A DNA stretch of 64,000 bases from an uncultured Porphyromonadaceae bacterium (GTDB taxonomy: Bacteria > Bacteroidota > Bacteroidia > Bacteroidales > Muribaculaceae), in the NCBI GenBank assembly GCA_947175545.1, contig CAMWNI010000001.1, positions 1-64,000 of the forward strand, written 5' to 3'. The notes under the pieces are model-generated. The model searched no databases. It was given only the letters and a program-made list of their open reading frames with translations, and had not been told where the DNA came from. The translations under genes were made by a program, and so were the position numbers. Below are positions 45,981 to 55,900 of the stretch, piece by piece. Position 1 is the stretch's first letter, and each line of letters begins with the position of its first letter.

Positions 45981-48458
45981 TTAGAGAACCTTATAGGTCG
46001 TCGGAGTCTTAACGCCGGCACGGCTGAAATATTTGGTCAGGGTGCCGTCAATCATAATCTTCGTGCCGACCATCGAAGGATTATCAACAATGTTGAGTGC
46101 CGAGCGGATTGCACCGGCCGGAAGTTCAACGGGGATGCACTTAGCATAGTCGGTTTCGGAGGCCGAAGGAGCCAGAATCAGGTTTGTGTTGGCAGCGCCC
46201 TCGGTGCCGAAGACCGGTGCCGAGTTTTTCAGCGAGCCGACGATATAACCTTCAACCCAGCCCTTGACAGAGCCGTCGAGAACGTTCAGAGTAATGACAT
46301 CAGCAACGTCATAGGGTGAGGACTCGGTGCCGTCGCCATTGACTTCGCCGGTCGGCGGAGTCACGGGGGTATCAGGGTTCTGTCCTCCCTGGCCTTCAAG
46401 TTCGAAGGCGGTTGCATCCTTGACGCCGGGCAGACCAAAGTACTTTGTCAGCGTACCCTCGATTGAGAGCATCTTGCCATAGTTGCCGGGATTGTCAGCC
46501 AGGTTAACGGCCGAGCGAATGTCGCCGATGGGGAGCTGTACGGCAACGGTCTTGCTCTTGTCGGTCTCGTTGGGGTTGTCAGCCAGAGCGACGCAAGAGT
46601 TCACGGAACCGGCACCGTTGACGAGCGCGGAGTTCTGGTCATAATCATAATAGCCGACAATATAGCCCTTGACCCATGACTTGGTGCCGGGATTGCCGAG
46701 GCTGATGACGGCCGCGCAGTTGTAAGGCGAAGCCTGGGTGCCGTCACCCGAGCCGCCGGCCGGCGGAGTCACAGGATTGTCACCGCCGGAGCCTTCGCCG
46801 TTGAGTTTGTAAGCGGTTGCGTCCTTTACGCCGGGCAGGCCGAAGTATTTTATCAGCGAACCTTCGATTGCAAGCTTCTTGCCAAGGTTTTCGGGGTGAT
46901 CAGCGAGGTTGACGGCCGAGCGGATGTCGCCGACGGGGAGCTGTACGGCAACGGTCTTGTTCTTATCAGTCTCGTTGGGATCTGCGGCAAGAGCCACGCA
47001 AGAGCTAACAGAACCGGCTGCGGTCACCAGTGCTGAGTTGTTGTCATAGTCATAGTAGCCCACAATGTAGCCCTCGACCCATGCCTTGGTGCCGGGATTT
47101 CCAAGCGAAATCACCTGAGTGACATTGTAAGGCTTGGCCTCGGTGCCGTCGCCGCTCTCAACAGGTGCGTTGGGGTCTTCGATTTCAACACCCTCAATTT
47201 CGAAGGTCGAAACCGTACCGGTGTTGTTGATAACGGCGTTTGCGCCCATATCCTTGGCAAAGCGGCCCTGAACCTTGAAGAGTTTGCCGAGGTTGTCAGG
47301 ATTGTCAACGAGGTTGCCGTACTCTGCCATGGGAGTTCCCTGCGGGAGGTTAACAACCAGAATGTCGTCGATTGTATAGTTGTCAACGTCGGGGACGAGG
47401 ACCAGAGAGTTGTTCATGATGAACGGCTCGACGGTCCAGATGTCGCTCAGAGAGCCGACTTCGGTAACTTCAGGAGCGAGAGTGCCGACGATGTAACCCT
47501 GGGCCCAGCCGGAAACGGTTGAACCGGAGGCAATCAGACCGGCGACCTCTGAAACCGTGTAGGGATCGGTCTTGCCGCCCTTGTTCGTCGGATTACCGAT
47601 GTTCATCAGACCGGCAGCGTCGTTAAGTATCAACTGCCAGTTGCCGTTATAGTAGTCGAGAAGACCGACGATGTCGAACTCTGAAGCAGGCAGCGGAGTG
47701 TTCCAGAACTTGGAATAGCCGGAGGTGCGGACGGTCAACTGCGTATCGCCGACGTTGAGTGCCTGGTTCTGCTCGGCGCTGACAGAGGTCTTATAGTTGG
47801 CGCAGAGTTTCTCGCCTTCAACACCCGCATTGGCAAACTTGACGTTGTTGAGACGAATCAGCTGGCTCTGCCATTTCTGCAGTTCTGCGGGAGAAGAGCC
47901 GATTGAGGCGAAATTCTCAATCAGCACCGTGTCAACCTTTGCGGGTTCAGGCAGGCCGTTCAGCTCGCAGTGGAGATTGAACAGCTCGGGAGCCATAAAA
48001 GAGGTCTGCCAGGTGTTGCCGTTGGCATACCATGAGGGGAAACCGAGCTGGAAGCATCCGGCATACTTGCCGGCATACATTCCGGTGAGGTCAATAACCA
48101 GTTCCTGACCGATTCGGTGAATCAGATAGAGGTTATACTGGTTGATGCTCATTGCGAGGGCAGCGGTCTCGTCCTGAATAATCAGTTTCTTGAATACGTT
48201 GCCATCATAGTCACTTGAAACGACGCGGCCTTTGATAACATAATGCGAACCATCCTCGCGGGCCGGGATTTCGTCACAATAGTTTGAGGCTTCATCCTGC
48301 CAGAACATGGCCTTGAACTCGGCGATTGTGAGGTTCGGAGTCTGCGACGCAACGGGGGTCTCAATGGCCAGATCGTCAAACTTGTCCTGACATCCGGTCA
48401 GCACTGAGCCGCCGAAGAGCAGTGCGGCAAATGCCTTGAAATATTTCGAAAGATTCAT
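45981..48458 (-). CDS. Large lipoprotein: DUF5689-like domain plus four tandem DUF6359/OB-fold-like domains
   Basis: 825 aa. The lipobox VLTGC lipidates the Cys near residue 23, predicting an outer-membrane (possibly surface) lipoprotein. A DUF5689-like domain (about 45-285: HYVIKGRVVSSDYDGNVFKK, LIIQDETAALAMSI, IGQELVIDLTGMYAG) has the pattern of OB-fold proteins. Four related domains follow at about 295-430, 438-560, 572-690 and 710-825. The last three share GW-V-GYIVG, SxxxCVAL/NLILA, VQLP-G-IRSA-NL and TKYFGLPGVK-AT. Linkers are Gly/Pro/Thr-rich. It is encoded with a TonB receptor; the ligand is unknown, and nucleic acid is one possibility given the fold. Confidence 0.8.
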   Translation of the reverse strand: MNLSKYFKAFAALLFGGSVLTGCQDKFDDLAIETPVASQTPNLTIAEFKAMFWQDEASNYCDEIPAREDGSHYVIKGRVVSSDYDGNVFKKLIIQDETAALAMSINQYNLYLIHRIGQELVIDLTGMYAGKYAGCFQLGFPSWYANGNTWQTSFMAPELFNLHCELNGLPEPAKVDTVLIENFASIGSSPAELQKWQSQLIRLNNVKFANAGVEGEKLCANYKTSVSAEQNQALNVGDTQLTVRTSGYSKFWNTPLPASEFDIVGLLDYYNGNWQLILNDAAGLMNIGNPTNKGGKTDPYTVSEVAGLIASGSTVSGWAQGYIVGTLAPEVTEVGSLSDIWTVEPFIMNNSLVLVPDVDNYTIDDILVVNLPQGTPMAEYGNLVDNPDNLGKLFKVQGRFAKDMGANAVINNTGTVSTFEIEGVEIEDPNAPVESGDGTEAKPYNVTQVISLGNPGTKAWVEGYIVGYYDYDNNSALVTAAGSVSSCVALAADPNETDKNKTVAVQLPVGDIRSAVNLADHPENLGKKLAIEGSLIKYFGLPGVKDATAYKLNGEGSGGDNPVTPPAGGSGDGTQASPYNCAAVISLGNPGTKSWVKGYIVGYYDYDQNSALVNGAGSVNSCVALADNPNETDKSKTVAVQLPIGDIRSAVNLADNPGNYGKMLSIEGTLTKYFGLPGVKDATAFELEGQGGQNPDTPVTPPTGEVNGDGTESSPYDVADVITLNVLDGSVKGWVEGYIVGSLKNSAPVFGTEGAANTNLILAPSASETDYAKCIPVELPAGAIRSALNIVDNPSMVGTKIMIDGTLTKYFSRAGVKTPTTYKVL
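45983..47145 (-). repeat. Three tandem DUF6359-like coding repeats of about 345 bp
   Basis: Repeats at about 45983-46330, 46399-46743 and 46801-47145 code for related domains. The second and third are clearly similar in DNA as well as protein. A fourth relative lies in the next gene (about 48978-49345). This suggests recent internal duplication. Confidence 0.8.
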
Positions 48459-48481
48459 TGTCTAAGAGTATGTTTTGACGT

Positions 48482-50275
48482 TTATTTAGGTTGATAGAGA
48501 GTCGGCTTGGTGCCGCGTGCGTCGGGATACCAACCGTAAGAATTATACTGAGAGTCGAACTGCATGACCTTGCCCTTCTCGACATTCTCAATGGTGGCGG
48601 TGCCGTCGGCAGCAATGGTGATGTTCCAGAAGTAGCCCTTATCGGCGCTGTCGGGAGTGGTCGAGAGGTTGACGAGGTTGACACTGTCAAAAGTTCCGGT
48701 CATCATCAGGTAACGGCCGTCAGGATTCTGGATTGTCCAGCCGTCGGCCGTGCTGGTTAAAGTGAAACCGTTTGAGGCGGCCGATGCGGTGATTGTACCG
48801 TCGGCGGCAGGAGTGCAGTCGCTGACGTTCATGTAGCCGTAGTTCTTGTCGGCAGCAAAGGCCAGTCCGATTTTGTTAGTCGCCCAGAAGGCATAGACTC
48901 CTCCCGAAACAACCTCGGTTGATTTCACAAAGACTTCATCCTCGCCGGGTTCGGCAGGCGCGTCACCGATAGCCTCACCGTTAAGCATCGCCTCGGTTGC
49001 GTTTTTGACGCCGGGCAGACCGAAGTAGGCCGTCAGGTCGCCATAGAGCGCCAGTTCCATGCCGAGGTTGGCCGGATTATCAAGCAGGTTGACTGCCGAG
49101 CGGATTGCGCCGACGGGCAACTGAACCGCAACGGTCTTGGCCTTGTCCGTCTCGTCGGGAGTCATGGCGATTGCCACATTGGAGTTGGCAGCACCTTCGG
49201 CTCCGGTAACGAGACTGGAGTTGTTGTTATAGTCATAGAATCCGACGATATAACCCTTGACCCACGCTTTGGTGCCGGGGTTATTCATAGCAATGACCCG
49301 GTCAACCGTGTAAGGAGAGTCTTTGGTTCCGTCAGCATCACCGGGATTATCATCGCCGGGATTATCGTCGCCGGGTTCGTCGCTGTTGTCGAAGCCGCTC
49401 AGGCCGTTGCTGTCAACGAGATAGAGCGCCCACTGGCTCTGGCGGTTTACGCTCAGATACTTGTAACAGAGAATACCGGTCACAGAACCGCGGCCAGAGG
49501 GAGTCGTATCATAGACGAAATCAGCATAGGCGCTGACAGGCAGATACATTTTATTACCCTGAGCGTCAGTAATCGTATGATAGTAGCAGTTGATTGCGCC
49601 ACCGCTCTGCGTATTTTCGACGGCCGGGTTAGCAAAGGGCTGACCGGCGCCGTTGATGGTCACGTCGTTGAAGGTAACGAGCATGTGGCCATACTTGATC
49701 AGGTCTTCCGCAGCGGTTGCGTTGACAATGTCGCCCATGTCGAGGACGGTCGGTTCAACGCCGTCGCCATTGGGAAGTCCGTTAAGTTCAACGTGATTCT
49801 GGAACGTTTCAAGCTCCATGCGGCCGGCTTCCCAAACCTGCTGGGCCTCATACCATTCAGGCTTGCCGACGAGGAGTTCGGTGTTCCACTTGCCTATGTT
49901 CATCTCCGTCAGGTCAACAACGAGTTCCTGGCCGATTTTATAGGAGTCGCTGAGTTTCGAGGCGTCAATCGAGAAGCCAAGGGCAGCCGTTTCGTCCTGA
50001 ATATAGAGATATTTGAAAATATTGCCGCTGACATCAACGCCGGTAACGCGGCCTTTAACGATTACATGTTCGCCATCAGAGGCCAGTCCGATGGTTTCAA
50101 TGTAGTTCTTCTCGTTGTTCCAATACTGGGTCTTGACGTCGAGAATTTTGCTGTTGACCTTGCTGAGCATAGGCGCTTCCGGAACAATCATCGGAGGCAG
50201 CACCGGATCTTCATGACACGAGGTGACAGCCAGTGCGCCCAGGGCAAGCAGAGGAAGAATTCTATATGGTTTCAT
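48482..50275 (-). CDS. Lipoprotein with DUF5689-like, DUF6359-like and C-terminal beta-trefoil-like domains
   Basis: 597 aa. The lipobox AVTSC lipidates Cys20. A DUF5689-like domain spans about 35-285 (HVIVKGRVTGVDVSGNIFKY, LYIQDETAALGFSI, IGQELVVDLTEMN). An acidic GDDNP linker (about 292-310) precedes one DUF6359-like domain (about 312-430: AWVKGYIVGFYDY, AVQLPVGAIRSAVNL). A C-terminal domain (about 450-597) has GRYLMMTGTFDSVNL and ATIENVEKGKVMQFD, resembling carbohydrate-binding trefoils. It lies between the TonB receptor (48 bases upstream) and the larger paralogue (23 bases downstream). Confidence 0.8.
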   Translation of the reverse strand: MKPYRILPLLALGALAVTSCHEDPVLPPMIVPEAPMLSKVNSKILDVKTQYWNNEKNYIETIGLASDGEHVIVKGRVTGVDVSGNIFKYLYIQDETAALGFSIDASKLSDSYKIGQELVVDLTEMNIGKWNTELLVGKPEWYEAQQVWEAGRMELETFQNHVELNGLPNGDGVEPTVLDMGDIVNATAAEDLIKYGHMLVTFNDVTINGAGQPFANPAVENTQSGGAINCYYHTITDAQGNKMYLPVSAYADFVYDTTPSGRGSVTGILCYKYLSVNRQSQWALYLVDSNGLSGFDNSDEPGDDNPGDDNPGDADGTKDSPYTVDRVIAMNNPGTKAWVKGYIVGFYDYNNNSSLVTGAEGAANSNVAIAMTPDETDKAKTVAVQLPVGAIRSAVNLLDNPANLGMELALYGDLTAYFGLPGVKNATEAMLNGEAIGDAPAEPGEDEVFVKSTEVVSGGVYAFWATNKIGLAFAADKNYGYMNVSDCTPAADGTITASAASNGFTLTSTADGWTIQNPDGRYLMMTGTFDSVNLVNLSTTPDSADKGYFWNITIAADGTATIENVEKGKVMQFDSQYNSYGWYPDARGTKPTLYQPK

Positions 50276-50323
50276 TCTTTGAAAGTGTCTTTATAATAAT
50301 AAGGTGTCGGGGAAGAGTTTTGT

Positions 50324-53101
50324 TTAGAAGCGGACGCCGATATTGAGGAATACTTTGGTCCCCTGGGCATAGCTAATCTTGTTAGGATACTTGCCCATGT
50401 CCCAGTTCTTGGTGTCAAGACGCCCCTGCTGCCAGACGTTGGTCTGGATGTTGCGGTTGTTCAGAACGTTGTCAACGTTCAGGTTGAAGTTCATTGAAAC
50501 TTTGCGATTAATATACAGAACCTTACCGAGGCTCACGTTAAGTACAAACGCATTGTTCATCTTCTCCTGCATGGTGATTTCTTCCATTTTGTCACGCAGT
50601 GCGTCCTCCGAAGGATAAGACTCCCAGAGTGTCGGCTGCACTTCGTGGTAACGTGGAGCCAGTTTGACGTAACTGTTGCACATGTATGAGGCGTTGATAC
50701 CTACAAACCAGTTCTTGGGAGCAGCCCAGTCCAGACCGATGTTGACCGCAGTCTGCGGAGTGCCGCCGACGCGATAGTTCTTCAGATAGATAGTCTGAGT
50801 CGTATCTGCCTCCATGCCGTTCTCGAACGATCGTGTACCCTTCGGGTTGTTCTTATAGCGATAAGAAGCAACAGTACCGGCCAGAGTTGCAGTCAGCGAG
50901 GGAAGAATCTTATAAGCCATACCGACTTCAATACCCTTGTTAGTGCGCTTAACGCCGGAAAGCACATAGTTGGTGAATGCCGAGTAGTTATCGTCATAGA
51001 ACGATGTACGCTCGATTGCATCATAGAAGTCAGTATAATAAGCCGTGATTGAACCGCGGAATCTCGAGTAGTTCCAGCCATAGCTCAGATCTGCGCTGAA
51101 AATGCGCTCGTTCTGCGGATTGGCAATTGCGGTGTCCTTGATTCGGGGAGCAATGTAGATGCTTTCAACCAGAGGAGCATAGGTGCCGTACTCAACGTGG
51201 CCCATAATGTAGTTCTTGCCATCAGCCTTGTAAGTGGCTCCGGCCTTAACCACGGCATTGTCGAAGTGGTGGCTGTCGCCGCGGCCATAAGAGTTTTCAG
51301 GAGCGCGTCCGTTGCGCATGTTACCCCAACGGTGGAACTGAGTCATGCTTATATTCATGCCGTAGTTCAAATCCCAATGGGCCAGCTGGATGCGGTTCTG
51401 GGCAAAAGCATTTATTTTCCAAACGTGGAAATCATAGTCATAGCCGAACTTGTCGCCGACGCCTACGTGGCGATTGGGATGATTAATATCGTTCTGGAGA
51501 ATGCCGGGAACGATGGTGCTTTCGCTGTTTGAATACGGATCAATGTCAATCCAGAACTGGCCGCCGAGCAGATCCTTGATGGTCTTGTAGTAAGAAGCCT
51601 TTGTGTAGCTTGCACTCAGACCGGCCTGAAGGGTCATAAATGAGTTCAAGCGCGTGTTGACAACCGAGCCGATTTGGGCCTGAAGATTATTGCTGTGGCG
51701 CTTTTCGAGGATATAGCTCGAACCAAGCTGATGGTCAGCCGGACGTTCGAGATTCTGAATATTATTCAGTTCATTGACCAGATAGAGGCGATCCCAGTTA
51801 ATCTGACGGAAACTTTCGTCGTGACGCCAGAGGTCGTCGATATACTCGCTCTGAGCGGTTGATTCGCCATTGTCAAGGAAATAGCTCGGCAAGTTGCGGT
51901 AGTAGTCCGGACGCGGGTCGCTTGCATTGAACCAGTTGAGGGCCGAAGTTGAGTAATTGACCGCACGGAACATGGCCGACGTTGTCAGCGACGTACCCTT
52001 GTCGTTCTTATAGAGCCACGTCAGCATGGCGGTCGGGTCAAAACTCTCAACAACGCGCGCCGAGCGCTTTTTGCCGTCATAGTAGCCCCAGTTCGGATTG
52101 TAGAGATTATTGTCAACCAGGTCGTATGCCTCCTGATAGGTTGCGCTGGCGGTTGCACGCTGGGTCGGAGCGCCCCATGCAGTCAGCGTCAGAGAGTGGT
52201 TAGGATTCAGAATCTTACCGACGCTCAGGAAGAGACCTGCGCTGTTGTAGAAAGTACCCTCAATAACGCCCTCGTTCGCATATCGTCCGATTGCGCTGAC
52301 GGTCACACCCCAACCGTGACGGTTGATGCCGGTCGAGTAAGTGGCCATGGCGCGAAGCATGTAATTACTGTTTGTGTAAGCGACAGAACCGTTAAAGCCG
52401 GGAGCATAGTCAGACGTAATTGTCGAGATGTTGCTCGAACCGCCGATTGAGCCGAAGCCATAGTTCGAAGCGCCGAGACCGATGGTCGTCGTTTTATTGC
52501 GGAATGCGCGCGAAGTCATGCCGCCGAGGCTCGAATAGTTGAAACGGCCGCGAATCGGGTCATTCATGTTCAGACCGTTGATGTAAGTGGTCTGATACTG
52601 ACTGTCATAACCGCGGAAACGGAAATACATGACCGAGAAGTTATAGTTCGACGCGTTGTAATAGATATTGTCGCTTGCGCCGGTCAGCGATGCGATATTC
52701 TGGCCCGAGCCTTCTTCATCGTCAAGGGCGGCTTCGTCAAACAGCAGGTCCTCCTGCTCTTCATAAAACTCATTCAGAACATTTGCGGCGCTGATCTTAA
52801 TCGGCTGTTCAAGGTTCGTGCGTCGTCCTGCGGTCAATGTAACAGGCATTACGGTTGAGTAATAACCGGTTGCCGACGTTCCGAGGTTGAACTCGCCGGC
52901 GGGAGCGCCGGTAATAAGGAATTGTCCTTCAGCGTCTGATGACGCGCTAACGCCCTGCCCTACTATGGAAACAACCACACCGGACACGGGAGCTCCCGTG
53001 TAGGAATCGACAACCCGGCCGGCCACTGACGCATTCTGCGCCATCGCAGCCGAACTGATGCCCATCACGCCTACAAAGAGCGATAAAAGCTTTAATCTCA
53101 T
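50324..53101 (-). CDS. TonB-dependent outer-membrane receptor with CarboxypepD_reg-like N-terminus
   Basis: 925 aa with a signal peptide (cleavage after AMA). A carboxypeptidase-regulatory-like domain (about 25-105, SVAGRVVDSYTGAPVSGVVV) and an acidic stretch (about 115-135) precede a plug (about 135-265, FRFRGYDSQYQTTYINGLNM). The 22-strand-type barrel ends in VFLNIGVRF with terminal Phe. No SusC-specific signature and no SusD gene are seen; instead two DUF5689-like lipoproteins follow on the same strand. It imports an unknown ligand using the proton-motive force. Confidence 0.9.
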   Translation of the reverse strand: MRLKLLSLFVGVMGISSAAMAQNASVAGRVVDSYTGAPVSGVVVSIVGQGVSASSDAEGQFLITGAPAGEFNLGTSATGYYSTVMPVTLTAGRRTNLEQPIKISAANVLNEFYEEQEDLLFDEAALDDEEGSGQNIASLTGASDNIYYNASNYNFSVMYFRFRGYDSQYQTTYINGLNMNDPIRGRFNYSSLGGMTSRAFRNKTTTIGLGASNYGFGSIGGSSNISTITSDYAPGFNGSVAYTNSNYMLRAMATYSTGINRHGWGVTVSAIGRYANEGVIEGTFYNSAGLFLSVGKILNPNHSLTLTAWGAPTQRATASATYQEAYDLVDNNLYNPNWGYYDGKKRSARVVESFDPTAMLTWLYKNDKGTSLTTSAMFRAVNYSTSALNWFNASDPRPDYYRNLPSYFLDNGESTAQSEYIDDLWRHDESFRQINWDRLYLVNELNNIQNLERPADHQLGSSYILEKRHSNNLQAQIGSVVNTRLNSFMTLQAGLSASYTKASYYKTIKDLLGGQFWIDIDPYSNSESTIVPGILQNDINHPNRHVGVGDKFGYDYDFHVWKINAFAQNRIQLAHWDLNYGMNISMTQFHRWGNMRNGRAPENSYGRGDSHHFDNAVVKAGATYKADGKNYIMGHVEYGTYAPLVESIYIAPRIKDTAIANPQNERIFSADLSYGWNYSRFRGSITAYYTDFYDAIERTSFYDDNYSAFTNYVLSGVKRTNKGIEVGMAYKILPSLTATLAGTVASYRYKNNPKGTRSFENGMEADTTQTIYLKNYRVGGTPQTAVNIGLDWAAPKNWFVGINASYMCNSYVKLAPRYHEVQPTLWESYPSEDALRDKMEEITMQEKMNNAFVLNVSLGKVLYINRKVSMNFNLNVDNVLNNRNIQTNVWQQGRLDTKNWDMGKYPNKISYAQGTKVFLNIGVRF

Positions 53102-53140
53102 AAAGTCAAAAAATATGATGTTTTTAGTATATACTTAGCG

Positions 53141-53148
53141 CAAATTTA
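53141..53148 (-). promoter_or_regulatory. -7 box of the TonB receptor operon
   Basis: TAAATTTG on the minus strand is 39 bases before the ATG. No clear -33 box is visible, leaving room for regulated expression. Confidence 0.5.
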
Positions 53149-53273
53149 CAAAATTTTATTAAATCTCGCTAATACCTTTTAAATTTTCCTCTTTTTTTAA
53201 CACCTATGGAACACTAAAGGTTCGTTTTTCAACAAAATTAGACTATTTTGGTCCTACTTTGAATTTTTTTAAG

Positions 53274-53281
53274 TAAGTTTG
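53274..53281 (+). promoter_or_regulatory. -7 box almost touching the manA start codon
   Basis: TAAGTTTG ends only 4 bases before the ATG at 53286. The nearest upstream TTTG (53247-53250) is 23 bp away, slightly long. If used, transcription would begin at or next to the start codon. Confidence 0.45.
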
Positions 53282-53285
53282 CACT

Positions 53286-54164
53286 ATGATTTACAAATTT
53301 GAACCGATTTGGGTACCGAAGCCCTGGGGCGGCGAATACTGGCTAATTAGCGCGGTCGGCGACCGGCTGTCAGTCGTTGCCGAAGGGCCGGAAGCAGGCC
53401 TGACGCTACCTCAATTGATTGAACGTCACGGCCCTGAACTGCTTGGCGACCGCGTTCACGCAGAAACCGGAGGTCGCTTCCCGCTGCTGCTCAAAATCAT
53501 TGACGCGCGCGAGGACCTATCAGTCCAGGTACACCCGAACGACGCTGCCGCCGGACGCCTTGAAGGCATCGGTTCAAGAGGCAAAACCGAAATGTGGTAT
53601 GCCGAACATGCCGACTCCGGCGCATCGCTCCTCTCCGGCCTGCGTCCGGGCGTCACACGCCAGCAATATCTTGAGGCCGAAGGCTCTGACGCGATCATGG
53701 ATCTTCTGAACCGCTACGAAGTCCACACAGACGACGTGTTCTTCCTTCCCGCCGGACGCATCCACGCAATCGGGGCCGGATGTCGCATGGTTGAAATCCA
53801 GCAAAGCAGCGACATAACCTATCGGATCTACGACTACGGACGCAACCGCGAACTCCATCTCGAAAAAGCCCGCGAAGCAATAACATGGCCTCCGCGCGGC
53901 GACTATCGCGTCCCAATGGACCACTCGGCAAAACGCACCAACTTGGTTGTATGCAACAGTTTCGTAGTTGACCGATTCATCCTGACCACTCCTGCAACAA
54001 TTCAGGGAGTCAACGGCTCATTCTCAATCATCACCATGCTCAGCGGCGAAGCCGAAGCCTCCGGCACACACCTCAACGCCGGCGAATCAGCCCTCATCGG
54101 ACCCGGCGGTTTCTCAATTGCACCCCTCTCCCCCAAAGCCATCTTCCTCCTGACCAGCGCCTGA
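53286..54164 (+). CDS. manA: Mannose-6-phosphate isomerase, class I
   Basis: 292 aa. It interconverts mannose-6-phosphate and fructose-6-phosphate, supplying GDP-mannose/fucose precursors. Cupin metal motifs are VQVHPND, RGKTEMWY (Glu ligand) and PAGRIHAIG. WVPKPWGGEYW is the family start. It is short, as in Bacteroidetes and Firmicutes. It is a single gene, converging on ubiE with 31 bases between, which include a run of nine Cs. Confidence 0.93.
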   Translation: MIYKFEPIWVPKPWGGEYWLISAVGDRLSVVAEGPEAGLTLPQLIERHGPELLGDRVHAETGGRFPLLLKIIDAREDLSVQVHPNDAAAGRLEGIGSRGKTEMWYAEHADSGASLLSGLRPGVTRQQYLEAEGSDAIMDLLNRYEVHTDDVFFLPAGRIHAIGAGCRMVEIQQSSDITYRIYDYGRNRELHLEKAREAITWPPRGDYRVPMDHSAKRTNLVVCNSFVVDRFILTTPATIQGVNGSFSIITMLSGEAEASGTHLNAGESALIGPGGFSIAPLSPKAIFLLTSA

Positions 54165-54195
54165 CCCCCCCCCGGCCGGATACAGGCTTATCTGA

Positions 54196-54930
54196 TTATT
54201 TGATGGCGGTATATATTGTGCAGACGCCGAGGGTCAGAGTGCGGAAGCCGGCGGAATTGAAGCCGGCAGCAGTCATCAGTTCACACATTGCCTGACGCTG
54301 CGGAACGGCGGCGATACTCTCCGGCAGATAGGAATAGGCGCGAGTGTCCTTGCTGACCAAACGGCCGACAAGGGGAATTATGCCTCGGGTATAGAGTTTA
54401 TACAGGGGTTTTACAAGCGGATTTGCAGGCGTTGAGAGTTCAACAATACAAACCATTCCACCCGGCTTCAGAACACGATACATTTCGCGCAATCCTGCGG
54501 GAATGTCAGCGAAGTTGCGCACTCCGTAGGCAACCGTCAGCGCGTCGAACGTGTTTTCGACAAACGGCAGTGACAGACAGTCGGCCGGCCGAAGGGCAAT
54601 GCGGTCCGACAGTCCGGCCTTTTCAATTTTCTCACGTCCAACCTTAATCATGCCCTCCGAGAGGTCCACGCCGGTAATCTCGGAGCCGGGAATCAGACGC
54701 GCAAGCTCCAGAGCGAGGTCGCCGGTTCCGGTTGCAACATCGAGAATCGAACGCGGCGAACGCGCCGCAACCATCCTGACGGCTTTCGTACGCCACAGAC
54801 GGTCAATTCCCAGGGTCATGGCGCGGTTCATGAAATCATAAGCGGGAGCGATGGAGTCAAACATCTGCTCCACCTGCTCCCCCTTTGATTGGTCGGTACC
54901 GTAAGGCGTTATCCGTTCAACTTCGTTCAT
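54196..54930 (-). CDS. ubiE: Demethylmenaquinone methyltransferase
   Basis: 244 aa SAM-dependent enzyme (UbiE/MenG) that methylates demethylmenaquinone in the last step of menaquinone synthesis. SAM motif I is [14 protein letters not shown]. The family blocks [24 protein letters not shown] and TVAYGVRNF are present. Since Bacteroidetes use menaquinone, MenG is the expected role. It overlaps the purC gene by 4 bases. Confidence 0.94.
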   Translation of the reverse strand: MNEVERITPYGTDQSKGEQVEQMFDSIAPAYDFMNRAMTLGIDRLWRTKAVRMVAARSPRSILDVATGTGDLALELARLIPGSEITGVDLSEGMIKVGREKIEKAGLSDRIALRPADCLSLPFVENTFDALTVAYGVRNFADIPAGLREMYRVLKPGGMVCIVELSTPANPLVKPLYKLYTRGIIPLVGRLVSKDTRAYSYLPESIAAVPQRQAMCELMTAAGFNSAGFRTLTLGVCTIYTAIK

Positions 54931-55877
54931 TTAGCGAGTTGAGAAAGACATTCGGTGACGTTGCCGGCAATACGTTCGGTCAAGTTCGTCTCAGGCGCGG
55001 GAACGAAGGTTTTGCCGGTGATATGCTCGTAAAGCTCAATGTAACGTTTGCTTACACTGTCAACAAACTCATCGGTCATTTCCGGAACCTGCTGACCGGT
55101 CTTGCCCATGAATCCGCGCTCAATGAGCCACTGGCGCACAAATTCCTTGCTGAGCTGGCGCTGGGGTTCACCTTTCTCGAAACGTTCCTGATAGCCGTCG
55201 GCATAGAAGTAACGGCTGGAGTCAGGGGTGTGGATTTCGTCAATCAGTATAACCTTGCCGTCGAGCAGTCCGAATTCATATTTGGTATCGACAAGAATCA
55301 GACCCTTGTCGGCAGCCATCTGCGAGCCGCGCTCAAAGAGGGCGCGGGTGTAAGCTTCGACCTGCGCGTAATCTTCAGCCGAGACGAGACCCTGTGCTAT
55401 GATTTCTTCCTTCGAGATATTCTCGTCGTGGCCGGCGTCAGCCTTGGTTGTCGGGGTAATAATCGGTTCGGGGAATTTTTCATTCTCGCGCATGCCGTCA
55501 GGGAGTTTCACTCCGCAGATTTCACGACATCCGGCAGCATAGTCACGCCAGGCGCTGCCGGTCAGATATCCACGGATAATCATTTCGACGCGAAGGCCTT
55601 CGGCGCGACGGCCAACGGTCACCATCGGATCCGGCGATGCGAGTTTCCAGTTAGGAACAATATCGGAAGTGGCATCCAGGAAATATTCGGCAATCTGATT
55701 GAGAACCTGACCCTTGAACGGAATTCCCTTCGGAAGAACAACGTCAAACGCCGAGATGCGGTCCGTTGCAATCATTACAAGCAAATCCGGATTGACGGAA
55801 TAGACATCGCGAACTTTGCCATGATAAACGTTGGTCTGACCGGGGAAATTAAAATCAGTTGTAAGTAATGCGGACAT
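54927..55877 (-). CDS. purC: Phosphoribosylaminoimidazole-succinocarboxamide synthase (long form)
   Basis: 316 aa. It joins aspartate to CAIR, step 8 of purine synthesis, using ATP. Family blocks are [41 protein letters not shown] and [11 protein letters not shown]. At 316 aa it belongs to the long type rather than the 235-aa form. It is coupled to ubiE by a 4-base overlap and lies 23 bases after phoH. Confidence 0.96.
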   Translation of the reverse strand: MSALLTTDFNFPGQTNVYHGKVRDVYSVNPDLLVMIATDRISAFDVVLPKGIPFKGQVLNQIAEYFLDATSDIVPNWKLASPDPMVTVGRRAEGLRVEMIIRGYLTGSAWRDYAAGCREICGVKLPDGMRENEKFPEPIITPTTKADAGHDENISKEEIIAQGLVSAEDYAQVEAYTRALFERGSQMAADKGLILVDTKYEFGLLDGKVILIDEIHTPDSSRYFYADGYQERFEKGEPQRQLSKEFVRQWLIERGFMGKTGQQVPEMTDEFVDSVSKRYIELYEHITGKTFVPAPETNLTERIAGNVTECLSQLAK

Positions 55878-55900
55878 TGATTTAAAAATTATTTAGTTAG

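Noticed and set aside
54167-54175. Run of nine Cs after manA as a phase-variation tract
   Set aside because: It lies after the stop codon between two converging genes, so slippage would not switch either product.
54885-55868. 327-codon plus-strand open frame opposite purC
   Set aside because: The opposite strand encodes a clear full-length PurC; the antisense product has no recognisable motif.
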